Origin: Macrobrachium rosenbergii
Taxonomy: Eukaryota > Arthropoda > Malacostraca > Decapoda > Palaemonidae
Direction of reading: 5' to 3'
DNA: 64,000 nt
Assembly: GCF_040412425.1 (NCBI RefSeq)
Contig: NC_089783.1
Span: 39,394,125-39,458,124, forward strand
The notes below the pieces were generated by a model. It ran no database searches. It was not told the origin of the DNA and worked only from the letters and a program-made list of their open reading frames with translations. The translations under genes were made by a program, and so were the position numbers. This document shows positions 13,135 through 27,009 of this stretch, piece by piece; within the stretch, counting starts at the first letter, position 1, and each line of letters begins with the position of its first letter.

Positions 13135-13663
13135 ACAAGGTTTTGACAGATAAGCGGCTAGCGTGTCAGAAAAAGAGAGAGAAATGATAGGGTTAAAAGA
13201 TGAAACTGGCAGTGTCTTTCCTCGCAAGAAAAGATAGAACACTGACATATTGGTTTGAGTAATAATTTAGAAATCTGGTTAAGAATCCGGATTTCACGAT
13301 CAGATAGCGGTGACTTAGGTGGAATTAGGTGACGCCGTACGCCACACCACACATTTTCGAAAATAAATATTTCTCCAGACTCCAGGGAATAGCTGAAACC
13401 TATTCACGGGATCATTTTAAAACTGTGCCCGAAAAATACTTTGCGTTGCTTTCTACTGCGACTACATTCTTTCACCTGCAAGACTGATCCTCCCTTGCAA
13501 GGGAGATGAGGTAAAGTCTATTTTCGTCTCGTCTCCTCATCTAGACCAGAATAATAAAGAGGAGTAGTATCCTTCAATATTTTAGAGTCTAATCCGTTTG
13601 CTATTACAAAGAGGAGTGAGTTGAAAGTGGTCTCGTCATATCATGAACGAGACTAGAATAGGA
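13135..13663. other. Unassigned DNA
   Basis: No recognisable gene or repeat. The minus-strand frame at 13158-13352 has no family signature. Confidence 0.4.
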
Positions 13664-13935
13664 CAGAATATATAAATGGCCGAAGGCCAAGAGATGGGAC
13701 CTATGAGATCATTCACCGCTGAAAGGAAAATTGAGAGTAAAAGGTTACGAAGGCGTAAGAGGAGAAACCCTCGCAGTTGCACCATGAAACAATTTTTAGA
13801 AGAGGGTAAAAAGTTAAGATGGAAGAAAGAGTATGAATGGAGGTACAGAAGAAGGAATAAAAAAGGTTGCAGGTAGGGGCCGAAGGGACGCTGCAAAGAA
13901 CCTTAAGTAATGCCTGAGGTGCAATGACAGCACTT
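13664..13935 (-). repeat. Family B SINE-like element
   Basis: Reverse copy: GGCCGAAGGCCAAG (decayed), GGGACCTATGAGATCATTCA, the purine-rich middle, then GGGGCCGAAGGGACGCTGCA and AACCTTAAGTAATGCCTGAG. No clear target-site duplication. The basic frame at 13676-13876 is this repeat translated. Confidence 0.8.
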
Positions 13936-14248
13936 CGCTTTTGCTTTGGAGTCAATATGTCTAATTAGGGTAGCTTATGTATTTAAACCTAACATTCTAT
14001 TGATGGGAGAGGTGGATACAATTTCTGTTTGCCCGCTTTTATTTTAGCTCTTCCAACTATTGTTCTAAATGATTAATAATTTTTTTTCCTAGATATTGGT
14101 TACGATCATGAGGTAATAAAACTTATTTTCATTTTTCATACTGAAATTAGATATAAAGACAATAGTTTACAAAGCGTTTACAAATTGTCTTGTGATCCAC
14201 AACAGTAGAGTTGAAGCGAGCACAGTTTAGCTGAAAATTCCTTACTTG

Positions 14249-14870
<622 letters not shown>

Positions 14871-14910
<40 letters not shown>
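14871..14910. repeat. (CT)n microsatellite
   Basis: About 20 CT units. Confidence 0.97.
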
Positions 14911-14911
<1 letters not shown>

Positions 14912-14954
14912 ACAGATAGCCGCCATGTAGGCGCTGGAAAAGGGCACAACAAAA

Positions 14955-15642
14955 ACAAGTAATAAATGCGCCGAAGGTTCTTCGGCGCAATCAAGTTTTC
15001 TGTACAGCGTATAATAAAGGCCACCAAAAATAGATCTATCTTTCGGTGGTCTCAGCATAATGCTGTATGAGCCGTGGCCCATGAATCATTAACCACAGCC
15101 CGGTTTTGGCCTATCCTTCTATCGTTGCCAGATGCACGGTTATGGCTAACTTTAACCTTGAATAAAATAAAAAATACTGAGGCTAGAGGGCTGCAATTTG
15201 GTACGTTTGGTGACGGGGAGGTGGATGATCAACATACCAATTTGCAGCCCTCTAGCCTCAGTAGTTTTTAAGATCTTAGGTTATCCTTCGTTGGAGGGGT
15301 GGGGAGAGGTGTCGCCCAGCACGCTGTTGGCCCAGCGTTCGACTCCCCTGCCGGCTAATGAAGAATTAGAGGAATTTATTTCTGGTGATAGAAATTCATT
15401 TCTCGTCATAATGTGGTTCGGATCCCACAATAAGCTGTAGGTCCCGTTGCTAGGTAACCAGTTGGTTCTTAGCCACGTAAAATAAATCTAATCCTTCGGG
15501 CCAGCCCTAGCAGAGCTGTTAATCAGCTCAATGGTCTGGTTAAACTAAGATATACATAACATAACGGACAGAAAAAGCGCTAACACAAAAAGCGCGGACG
15601 GACAGACAAAGCCAACACAACAGTTTTCTTGTACAGAAAACA
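14955..15642 (-). repeat. Family A element interrupted by a SINE
   Basis: Family A sequence runs 14955-15277 (terminal GC hairpin, TCGGTGG hairpin, complete central hairpin) and resumes at 15565-15642 (GGACAGAAAAAGCGC, GCGGACGGACAGACAAAGCC, GTACAGAAAAC). The two parts align to one continuous copy, so the intervening 287 bp is a later insertion. Confidence 0.87.
15278..15564 (+). repeat. tRNA-like SINE nested in family A
   Basis: Contains two B-box-like motifs (GCGTTCGACTCCC near 15335-15347 and TGGTTCGGATCCCAC at 15413-15427), then GCTGTAGGTCCCGTTGCTAG and a 3' half with AATCAGCTCAATGGTCTGG. I associate this repeat with decapod genomes. Copy orientation is opposite to the host element. A clean target-site duplication is not evident. 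Confidence 0.75.
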
Positions 15643-15647
15643 AAAAA

Positions 15648-16264
15648 AGAACTCCTCTAAGGAAATATATCCTCTTCTCCAGAGACCTAATTCCCAAACG
15701 GCTACCTAACTGATACTGACTGAAACAAACGACCTTGGCCTGGCACATAATTAGTTCATTACCTGACACTAAAAGGATGGAATCTAACGTACAGTGACCC
15801 ACCAATCCTTCCGATGTTTCCGTGGAAATTTTCCAGTGATAATACAATTTACTGCCTTTTTTTTTTTTTTATAAATGCCTAATGGAAGTGACGTATTGTG
15901 AAGTTTAAAGGAAAACGATAAATAGTACATCAGAAATAGCTTATATCTGTAAAAAAATTTTTTCTTTTTCCTATAGAGTATTTTGTCTTTTCACATCTCC
16001 CTTTCTTACGGCTTTGTGGGGCCTTTCATTTGAAATTTATCACGGGAATATTTGTACTACATCTTGCTATCCAGGTTCAGTACAGGAAAAAACTGTTATT
16101 TGTTACTTGTTATTTTCTGTCCGTTTTGATGTTCCCCTTTGTATCGAACTGACTATCAACAATAAAAACGTATTTTATTACAGTTTTTACTGAAAGAACA
16201 CAGATTTTCCATTTACCTGGTTAAGGATATTCACGAGCACTTGGTTAGCAATCACTACCACTTG
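15648..16264. other. Unassigned DNA
   Basis: T-run at 15858-15871; no gene or repeat family recognised. Confidence 0.4.
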
Positions 16265-16676
16265 GGCTACTTGGGAGTACAAATCTATGCATACCATAGT
16301 AGAATTATTTCGGCTTCAAACGAAAGCTTAACTGTATCTTTTTTGAGTAGAGGTATAATTTTTTTGTTGAATTAAAACTGAATATTATAGGTTCGCCACA
16401 CGGTGGAAAAAATTAAGTACTGAGTACCTTCATGTAATTGTTACACATTTGCAAGGTACACTAAAAATCATTCTGTGTTCCTCGAAAATGTGTAGCGATT
16501 ATACGAAACTACTCTGCTCTTAGTTTTTAATTTTCTCCACCTTGTGGAGAACCTACAATATTCAGCTTTAGTTCAACAAAAAATCATGAATATTCAAAAC
16601 AAGGTAGAGTTCAGCTTTCGTTTGAAGACGAAGTAATTCTACAATGATATGTTTAGACCTGTACTCCCAAATGGTC
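16265..16676. repeat. Snapback element, ~195-bp inverted arms
   Basis: Left arm 16265-16460 pairs with 16474-16676 around a loop of about 13 bp. Landmarks are TTGGGAGTAC / GTACTCCCAA at the ends, TTCAAACGAAAGCT / AGCTTTCGTTTGAA, and GAATATTATAGGTTC / GAACCTACAATATTC. There are indels near 16350. It resembles a palindromic MITE. No coding frame. Confidence 0.88.
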
Positions 16677-17116
16677 TAAGACTGTTCTTTTACAATTCTC
16701 GCGCATGTATAATGTCAATCATCACAAGTTCATTTAGATATCTTTTTATTAAAAAGAAAAATCGTCATTGGTAAACTATATCAAGAGCTTTAACTCACTA
16801 AAAAGAGAACACATTCCCAAAAGAAACTCAATTTTCATTGCAACTTGTTTCCTCGCACTTCACGACATTATGACCTGTTTCTTAAGCCAGTTACAATGAG
16901 TTTTTCAATCTTTCTCCTTTAATGTAGATGATGGAACTTGTTACCAAGTAAGAATGTTCAACAAGCATAACTTCTCGGATTTCTTCTCATAAGTTTCTGC
17001 CCGTTTGAGAATACAATAAACGTAAAATAAAACCTACAATATCATCTTTTAAGATTGTAAAGACACCTCGAGGTCGTTGTCTTGTGTCGACCAGATGGGT
17101 GGGAAAATGCGACTGA

Positions 17117-17194
<78 letters not shown>

Positions 17195-17270
17195 AAGATG
17201 AAACCTATTCATGAGGAACAAGCCCACAGGGGCCATTGACTTGAAATTCAAGCTTCCAATGAATATAGTG
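17117..17270 (-). repeat. SINE 3' tail with (ATT)n
   Basis: (ATT)25 at 17117-17191, then AGAAGATGAAACC, CAAGCCCACAGGGGCCATTG and ACTTGAAATTCAAG. This is the reverse complement of the conserved 3' tail of the tRNA-SINE at 51233-51514. The triplet tract is therefore the SINE's simple-repeat tail. Confidence 0.8.
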
Positions 17271-17641
17271 TTCAGTAGGAAGTAGTAGGAGGAGGTAAAA
17301 GGAAAAACAGAAAGTAGAGATATATTATGAAACTTTCAGTCACCATATTTAAGCGAAAAAGATTTCCTCGCGCTCTAAGAACATTTAACAGGAAATATGC
17401 TTTTTCTACATTATTATCTGCCCAGTGTCAACAAAAGGAATGTATGTGCAAGTACTTAAACCACATTATTTGATGATTTCTCTGTCAAGTGGATAACAAT
17501 ATTGCTGAGTATCAAGTTGCTGCCAATGTGACCAACTTCTCCCTTATTCCTTGCATCACTAAAGAATATAAGCCATGCAAAAATAATCCATCTTTCTTAT
17601 ATTGAAACATTATACCTTTTAGAGGTCATATTATTCAAGAA

Positions 17642-17644
<3 letters not shown>
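17271..17644. other. Unassigned DNA
   Basis: No recognisable gene or repeat. Confidence 0.4.

Positions 17645-17727
<83 letters not shown>
17645..17727. repeat. (CT)n microsatellite
   Basis: About 41 CT units. Confidence 0.98.
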
Positions 17728-18215
<488 letters not shown>

Positions 18216-18387
18216 TGTAGAGTTTCAATATATAGCGTAATGGAATATTTTGCGACCCCTTATATATTCTGTTAATGTACTAAATGAAGCAGGAATTGTT
18301 CGCACTGGAACCAGTGTGGCTAAATTGGGTTTTTGGCTGATGACTTTTGTTCCCCGAATGTTCGACGAGATGTTAGTTCTCATTTTC

Positions 18388-18391
<4 letters not shown>

Positions 18392-18458
<67 letters not shown>
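18392..18458. repeat. (GA)n microsatellite
   Basis: About 33 GA units. Confidence 0.98.
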
Positions 18459-18459
<1 letters not shown>

Positions 18460-18810
18460 CACACATTATTTAGATTTCTTCAGCATTTGCAAAAAATACA
18501 TGTGTGATGTGGTAAGAGTTTTTGCTTAAATTACCATAAATCTTCTTGAAATGATTAACGGTGACAAGGCGATTTACAGTGTCATCTTTAATGCCTGTAG
18601 CCATTGTAATGACAGTCAAATTAACGTTGATGTACTGTTCGTCAGTTGGAAATTATTTTATTTTTGTTACGGTAATTTTATTATGGTTAAAAATTTTGTT
18701 ATGCTAAATCTGTAATCAATTAAGTTTTTGGCTTTTACAAATCTATTGTAATAAACTTACTAAACTACTTCACAAATATCCAATGTGACTTATTGCATCT
18801 GATGATTACA

Positions 18811-18818
<8 letters not shown>
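18459..18818. other. Unassigned DNA
   Basis: AT-rich, no recognisable gene or repeat. Confidence 0.4.
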
Positions 18819-18890
<72 letters not shown>

Positions 18891-18909
18891 CATATGCACA
18901 CACACACAT

Positions 18910-19000
<91 letters not shown>
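18819..19000. repeat. (TA)n(CA)n(TA)n compound microsatellite
   Basis: TA, then CA (about 18896-18924), then TA. Confidence 0.96.
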
Positions 19001-19002
<2 letters not shown>

Positions 19003-19084
19003 CATGATTGCACCTGTATATCTCATGTAAAAGCCAGCCTACTCGCCTCAAATTATAATACAATGAACAATGCAAGAGCACTGA

Positions 19085-20060
19085 CAATTTGTTTGTCAGG
19101 TCAACTAGATCCTCCAGATTTGGAGTTCCCCTATTCCTCGTCTAAGACGCCCCCCCCCCCCGATCTTAATCCTCTTTTCCTGGAAACGGTGATTCTCGCT
19201 CTCTCTTCCTCTCTCACAGGAACCTGGTGTTGGGATTAGCGGATTAATGGCCACCAGCATAGGCAGAGGACACCATTAGCGAGTAGAAAGTTGATGCGAG
19301 GATGGACCGCACCTTCCAGGGCTTGTCGCCAGAAATTAAGTTGCAACGCCACGTGGTTAAAGTGTGGCCCCAACTTCCATCATGCATCTGTGACCTGTGG
19401 GTCAGACCTCATAAAAGGGAGCCGCTGACCGCGCCCGGCAGAGACCGACTCGAGATTCCGAGAGAACCAGACGAGATTCAGACAACCTCCCTCCTTCACC
19501 CCACTTTACCTCTTGACCTGGCATCCGACAGTCATAGCTTTGCCTCCCCTTCCCCGCCCCCCAAAGTGCCATAGTCCGTCGTCAGTAGCCCATGGAGACG
19601 TCCTTGAAGACAAGGTAATGTGAGGCGTTGAGAGTGCAGGGCACCTTTCCTTCCTCTATTACTATTTTTCATCATATCTTCCTTTTCCATACCTGAAGTG
19701 AGATCAGTGACCTGTTTGTTGATTATTATTGTGCACTGATGAAGTCTTATTATTGTGCTTTTATTTGAGTATCTTTTCTGATTATTTATGAGAGAGGAAT
19801 CCCCTGTCTTCAGCAGAACCTCCTCAGGGCCAAAATCCATTCATCAGGTAACCTCTTGACTGTATCGTTGCAGATCAAACCTGACTCTGTGAACCGATCC
19901 TGCCCCGATTGTATGCTCCCATCGCGCCCGCTAAGACGGGCGTGTTCTTGTAGAATCTTTCCTGCATCAAGTGACAAGAAGGCCCTTTCACCCATTACCC
20001 TTAGATGTCATTCACGTATCCCGTCAGTACCCCTTCAGTAGTGCAGAATCACGCTCCGCT
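19085..20060 (+). promoter_or_regulatory. GC-richer island, candidate promoter/first exon or solo LTR
   Basis: This segment is clearly GC-richer than its surroundings and has no microsatellite. Visible elements are a C-run at 19150-19160, a TATA-like ATAAAAGG at 19411-19418, a 90-codon frame (19302-19574) with no recognised domain and a Pro/Ser-rich C-terminus, a good splice-donor match CAAG|GTAATG at 19614/19615, and a candidate acceptor TTGCAG at 19868-19873. These suit a promoter with exon-intron-exon structure. A retrotransposon LTR is an equally good reading: TGTTG at 19228 could pair with CAACA near 20157, but I found no convincing target-site duplication. Confidence 0.35.
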
Positions 20061-20782
20061 TGTGTTTTGTCCCCTTTTAAAGTAATTGTTATCAAGCGCT
20101 TCCTCAATCATCACCCATTGCTGTAATGTATCAGGACCCTAGCGGCCCTCTACAACATTGAATTAATTGCCAATACATTCTTGTCATTATCTTGGGGCTT
20201 TTCTCTTATAATTACCTGTATAACTGATTGATTGATTGATACTGCTGTGTGTGGAAGCATGGTCAGATGCGTTCTTCTACCCTTCTTGTGCCAATGAACT
20301 CAAGACCCCGCATTTACATGTAGCAATATATATTATATACGAATGTGTGTGTATATTTTAATTTTTCTATGGCATGCAACAGGTACGTTTACTCCTAAGT
20401 AAAAGACAGCTGGAAATTTTAAAAATTTCCCCTTTTCTTTTCATATGAATAGACATTTGACCGCTCTGCATTTAATGAAATTGAAAGTTTGTGGCGTTTA
20501 TCTAACGTATTATTCAGTGGGCGTATGCTATGAAATTCTTAATGTTAGAAGGTTTATTATTGCAAAATATTTACAGTCATGAAAGTCATGCTAATTTTCT
20601 CATGACGAGTATCGTATAACAAATAAATTCCATTGCCATGCATGTAGTCGCTCTGTCTGTCTCTATGTTCAAATATTTCTATTGAATCTGTGAGCTTCAA
20701 CCCCCTCCCCCCAACACCCCCGCGCCATGCGTTTATTTCTTTACATCTTTGTATTTTACGCCATTGGATGAGTGCGTGTCTC
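20061..20782. other. Unassigned DNA
   Basis: No gene seen. A short (GATT)n run lies near 20226-20240. Confidence 0.4.
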
Positions 20783-21143
20783 TTTAACTTTCTGTAAAAG
20801 AAAACTATTGAGATGGATATTTGGCTGTCCGTCCTCACTTTTTCTGTCCGCCGTCAGATTTTAAAAACTGCTGAGACTAGATCATCCACCCTCCAAACAT
20901 CAAACATACCAAATTCCAGCACTCTATCCTTAGTAGATTTTATTTTATTTAAAGTTAAAGTTAGTCGTAATCGTACGTCTGGCAGCGCTATAGGTACTAA
21001 CAACACAGGCCACCACCGGGCCGTGGCTGAGAGTTGCTGAGAGTTTCATGGGGCGCGGCTAAAAGTTTCATAAAGCATTATAGGCTGTACAGAAAACTCG
21101 ATTTCGCTGAAAAAAAAACCTCAGCGCATTTTTTACTTGTTTC
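20783..21143 (+). repeat. Family A element, central hairpin half deleted
   Basis: Starts TTTAACTTTCTGTAAAAGAA and ends in ACAGAAAACTCGATTTCGC plus a decayed hairpin (CGCTGA...TCAGCG). The left arm of the central hairpin is missing (GCTGAGACTAGATCATCCACC joins directly), and part of the right half is duplicated (two GAGAGTT blocks near 21023-21040). Confidence 0.82.
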
Positions 21144-22121
21144 ATTACTCACCTCAATTGTGTATCTATTTACCTTTTATTTCTTTGTTTGCCACATTTC
21201 AGCCCAACTTTTGTTAAATGTATTTCATTTCTTTTCAATGTTGCTTTATGAGCCAAAGCTCTGTAAAAAAAGTGTTTGTTTATACTTTCCTTTTTCTTTT
21301 GAGATAAATATTCTGGACTTGCATGTACACGCACACTTTCTCACTTTAGAATATCGCAATATACAATCCTCATCATTTCTCACTAATCTTAAAGGCTATT
21401 TCAGAGAGAATCCAAAGGTTAACTGAGGTTTACAAAATACCGTGGACGCTCTAAGAGCTAAATAAAGCCAAGATTAACCTTTCGCTTTTTATCACGAGGA
21501 ATATTAATAGAAAATTCAAGAAATCAAGTGTTTCATAACGTGTTTATAAGTACTATGAAAACTAATTGTCCCTGGTCTGAATTCTCTTTTAATGAACTAG
21601 ACTTACAAAAGGTTGAATGAATATATCTCTTATAACTATTTATAAGAGATATATTTATTTTTTTCTTTCAGGCAAAAGGTTTGAGGATCAAAATTGAAAG
21701 AGTAAAATGTCAGAGGAAGTACAACACCCTGTCGATATAACAGAGCTACGAAGAAAATTTTCTTTTACTATTGAAGGAGACATTAGAGTTTTTTTATAGT
21801 TTCGCTTACCTGCATAAATTAATGTTGAAGTTTTCTATTTTCACTGAGTCAGTGTTTTCCCTGTGCCGGCGACTGCATCCTTGGTGTCTGTTAAACATAA
21901 ATCTTGTGATCGATAGGACTTGTGAGTAACTAACCTCTTCAAGGTGATTAACTTTTACTAGATGTCGTTGTACGATTTTCCCCACCATTGAACGTCAAAC
22001 CAAACCTGAGAAACAAAATATAGTTAAATATACCTCAGACAAGAGGACTGTCATATGAACCTAAAAGCACTGGGGGATAAAGATAAGTGTTTCTTCTTCA
22101 TGATTTCTTATGAATCCAAAA
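21144..22121. other. Unassigned DNA with a small perfect hairpin
   Basis: No gene recognised. At about 21622-21653 ATATATCTCTTATA and TATAAGAGATATAT form a perfect stem around a short loop. Confidence 0.5.
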
Positions 22122-22429
22122 TGATCCTGATGTGAGCAAAATGTGATCCTGATGTGAGAAAAATATGATCCTGATGTGTGCAAAATATGATCCTGATGTG
22201 AGCAAAATATGAACTTGATGTGAGCAAAATATGATCCTGATGTGTGCAAAATATGATCCTGATGTGTGCGAAATATGATCCTGTTGTGAGCAAAATGTGA
22301 TCCTGGTGTGTGCAAAATGTGATCCTGATGTGAGCAAAATATGATCCTGATGTGTGCAAAATATGATCCTGATGTGAGCAAAATATAAGCCTGGTGAGAG
22401 CAAAATATGATCCTGATGTGTGCAAAATA
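22122..22429. repeat. 22-bp minisatellite, 14 units
   Basis: Fourteen tandem 22-bp units built on GATCCTGATGTGAGCAAAAT. Two main variants (GAGC and GTGC at the same place) are interspersed. The reverse complement has no stop in any frame, so three long overlapping minus-strand frames arise automatically (repeat of 22 residues every three units). They are not evidence of a protein. Confidence 0.96.
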
Positions 22430-23706
<1,277 letters not shown>

Positions 23707-23733
23707 TACACACACACACAAACACACACACAC

Positions 23734-23803
<70 letters not shown>

Positions 23804-23844
23804 ATGTATAGAGATGGATGGACAGATAGATAGATAGATAGATA
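23707..23844. repeat. CA/TA/GTAT/GATA compound microsatellite
   Basis: CA block to about 23734, TA block to about 23791, GTAT units, then (GATA) at about 23825-23844. Confidence 0.93.
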
Positions 23845-24492
23845 CACACTCATGCGTAAGTATGTATTTAAACCGGTCCCATTTTCGTTACATATCCCAC
23901 TTATGTATAACAAATCCGTGTTAATCTAAAGTCCGCCAGGCCCGCTATGCCTTTATTTGTACATTGTACCACTCTCCCCTTGCTATCAACCAATTTACAT
24001 TTGCCACGTTTCAGTCACCATTTCCTTTCATTTACAAACAGTGACTTGCTGCCTCATTTGTCAAAACCATCCCGGTTTAATATTATTCCCTTTCATCCCT
24101 CCACATACTTTCACGGTTGTCAGTCCTCTTGAAGGTAAGCCCGCTGTGCCCAGTCGTTCACACTCTTTTTTTTTTTATTTTGTTGAAAGTGTTCTGATGG
24201 ATATATAAGCCCCGCTTGCATTTGACGCGTGGTTATTACCTTTTGTGGACACGAGAGCGCCTAAATGCCTAAACGGCAATAGATGTTTAGTGAGATGTCC
24301 AACAAGGGATAGTTTTAATAGTCTCTGATCATTCTGTCAACAGAAGAAAGCGAAGCCTCTGTAGGGACATTGTAATGCGTCATTTCTGAGTTCATCTTGA
24401 TGTTTTTGTTTTTAAAGGAATAATTGAATGAGTATGTTTCGTGCTTTGTACTTTCAAGGTGCTATATCATATTCAGATTGCATGGCTGTATG
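23845..24492. other. Unassigned DNA
   Basis: No gene recognised; overlapping short frames at 23947-24208 lack any motif. Confidence 0.4.
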
Positions 24493-24873
24493 TCTATGTA
24501 TATAAAAATGGATATATGTATGTGTTTATGTTCCACAATAACGCTGAAATGCATGGAGCAATTTCAACCAAATTTGGTATACATATGGCTTACTGTCTCG
24601 AAAAGAATACTGTTAGGGTAAGACATCACTAGCACCAAAGGGGGTGGGGATGGGAAGGGTTTCCCTGAAACGAGGCTGGTGCTGTCCGTAGACTTAGTAA
24701 CTAAAAAAAAATTTATGGGTTTATCATACCTCATTTCAACCCACAAAGGAAAACTAAAAAATTAAAGTCGCAGAAACAGTTGGTTTGCACTCTTACTGAG
24801 GGGAAGAAGTATATGCTTTGGGTGTGTTCTGCGCTTTGAGTTTTTACCGTGCAACGCCGGGTACGTCAGCTAA
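24493..24873 (+). mobile_element. Non-autonomous Helitron-like element 1
   Basis: Begins TCTATGTATATAAAAATGG, contains TGAAATGCATGGAGCAATTT and AGACATCACTAGCACCAAAG, and ends CCGTGCAACGCCGGGTACG with TCAGCTAA. Helitrons typically start TC, carry a short hairpin near the 3' end and finish CTAG/CTRR; CTAA fits. No Rep/helicase coding. Directly followed by a second copy. Confidence 0.6.
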
Positions 24874-24876
24874 TTA

Positions 24877-25476
24877 TCTATATATATAAAAATGGATGTA
24901 AGTATGTGCGTATGTTCCAGCATAACTCTGAAATGCATGGAACAATTTTAACGAAACATGGCCCACATATGACTTACTATCTGGATACTGTTGGGGTAAG
25001 ACATCACTAGCACCAAAGGGGGTGGAGGTAGTAGGGGGGTGGCATGTAAAAATAACTGAAAACGACAGATATTAGTGTCTAATCCATAGTTTTTGAGGTT
25101 GCTGATATGAATGGTGACACTCCTGACTTTTTATGTTGCTTGCTCAAGGGTGGGTTCACGCAAGAATTGATTTACTCTTGCTGCTGATGTTGAAACTAAA
25201 AATGTCGTTTACAATCAAGTTTTGTTAAAATAATATTATAGTGAATTTGTGCAAGATTTTATTTTATATTTTGCATAATGTATTTATTTTTTGAAAAACC
25301 TGTAAATAAAAATTCTTTGATATTACACTATTGATAGATCTGATTCCTTTTCCTGTCTAATAGAAGGTTGGGATAAATAAATAGCCGGGTGTGTTCTATG
25401 TTTTGGGTGTGTTCTGTGCTTTGGGTGCGTTCTATACCTTGAGTTTTTACCGTGCAACGCCGGGTATGTCAGCTAG
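24877..25476 (+). mobile_element. Non-autonomous Helitron-like element 2
   Basis: Begins TCTATATATATAAAAATGG, four bases after element 1, and ends GCAACGCCGGGTATGTCAG plus CTAG, followed by T. It shares TGAAATGCATGGAACAATTT and GACATCACTAGCACCAAAGG with element 1. Near its 3' end an 18-bp motif (GGGTGTGTTCTATGTTTT and variants) occurs three times (about 25387-25440), where element 1 has one copy. Confidence 0.62.
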
Positions 25477-25485
25477 TATGTATAT

Positions 25486-25493
<8 letters not shown>

Positions 25494-25559
<66 letters not shown>

Positions 25560-25560
25560 C

Positions 25561-25612
<52 letters not shown>

Positions 25613-25615
25613 TGT
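25494..25615. repeat. (TA)n array
   Basis: TA with GTATAC-type interruptions near 25551-25568; begins 17 bp after the Helitron-like 3' end. Confidence 0.96.
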
Positions 25616-25984
25616 ATATGTGTGTTGCATATACTGTATACATACTAGAGCATAGATAGTTAGTTCTTTAATACAAAAAGAAAACATGAATCCATGGTCA
25701 GGGTTACTCAATTGTATTTTTGGAGCATCAGCAATTCATTCATATTTAGTATAATTGAAACACGAGCATGACATGTCGTCATTATCTTGACCTCCCTCCC
25801 CCCCTCTCTCCTTCTCTCTTTGCACGTTCTTTATGACCTTCTTTCAGTGAGCCTTCAGTTTTTCCTCTCTCCACTTCTTCATTAGCGACAATTTCTTCCA
25901 CTGGAACGTTTTCTTGGGTAATGCCTGCCCTCAAGGAATATGAAAAATGTTTATGTTTTGCAACGAATACACTTTTTTCGCTTC
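25616..25984. other. Unassigned DNA
   Basis: No gene recognised; a pyrimidine-rich stretch lies at about 25789-25820. Confidence 0.4.
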
Positions 25985-26029
<45 letters not shown>

Positions 26030-26041
26030 TATTATTATTAT
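25985..26041. repeat. (ATT)n microsatellite
   Basis: About 18 ATT units; no SINE tail motif recognised beside it. Confidence 0.95.
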
Positions 26042-26454
26042 TGAAAACAAAAGCACATAATACCTCTCGGAATACAGATAGGAATTTGTACTTACAAGTC
26101 AACACTCCCTCCAAACTAACCATTTGTTATTGTCATGAAAAAAATTGAGTGCAAAAGTGCAAAAGCAGAGGAGTTACAAGTAACCAGCAAAAATAATATT
26201 TACCAAAGTTCTAAGCAACAACTGATTGAAATTTCTATTTACTAATTCCATAGGTCAAAGACGATTAACATAAACTGAAAAACTTGTACTTAACCTAGGC
26301 ATTCTCTTTCTACAAGTAGGTAGCACAACAGAAGGCACGTTCTACATCTTTCATCGAACATTTTTATAAACTTATTAATGGGAAACGGAAGCAATGTTAT
26401 ATTAAAGAAAAAAACTCACAAAGTAAGTGTTGCTTCTCTGATGTCATGAGCTCT
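26042..26454. other. Unassigned DNA
   Basis: No recognisable gene or repeat. Confidence 0.4.
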
Positions 26455-26863
<409 letters not shown>

Positions 26864-27009
26864 GTGTGCGTATGTCTGTACACGTTTACGCGTGTTTGTA
26901 CGCTTACGTCATGACTACTGGAGTTCATTCGAGTAATATTTCATATATATCTGTGTGCATTTTTCTGTCCATTCTTTGAGTTAATGCTGGTTTATGCAAT
27001 TCTGTTTTA

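Noticed and set aside
15545..15847. 100-codon minus-strand frame
   Set aside because: Its N-terminal half is unremarkable and the rest is family A sequence (terms such as VCPSALFVLAL come from the repeat).
22122..22429. CRISPR-like array
   Set aside because: Units are head-to-tail with no unique spacers; the context is eukaryotic.
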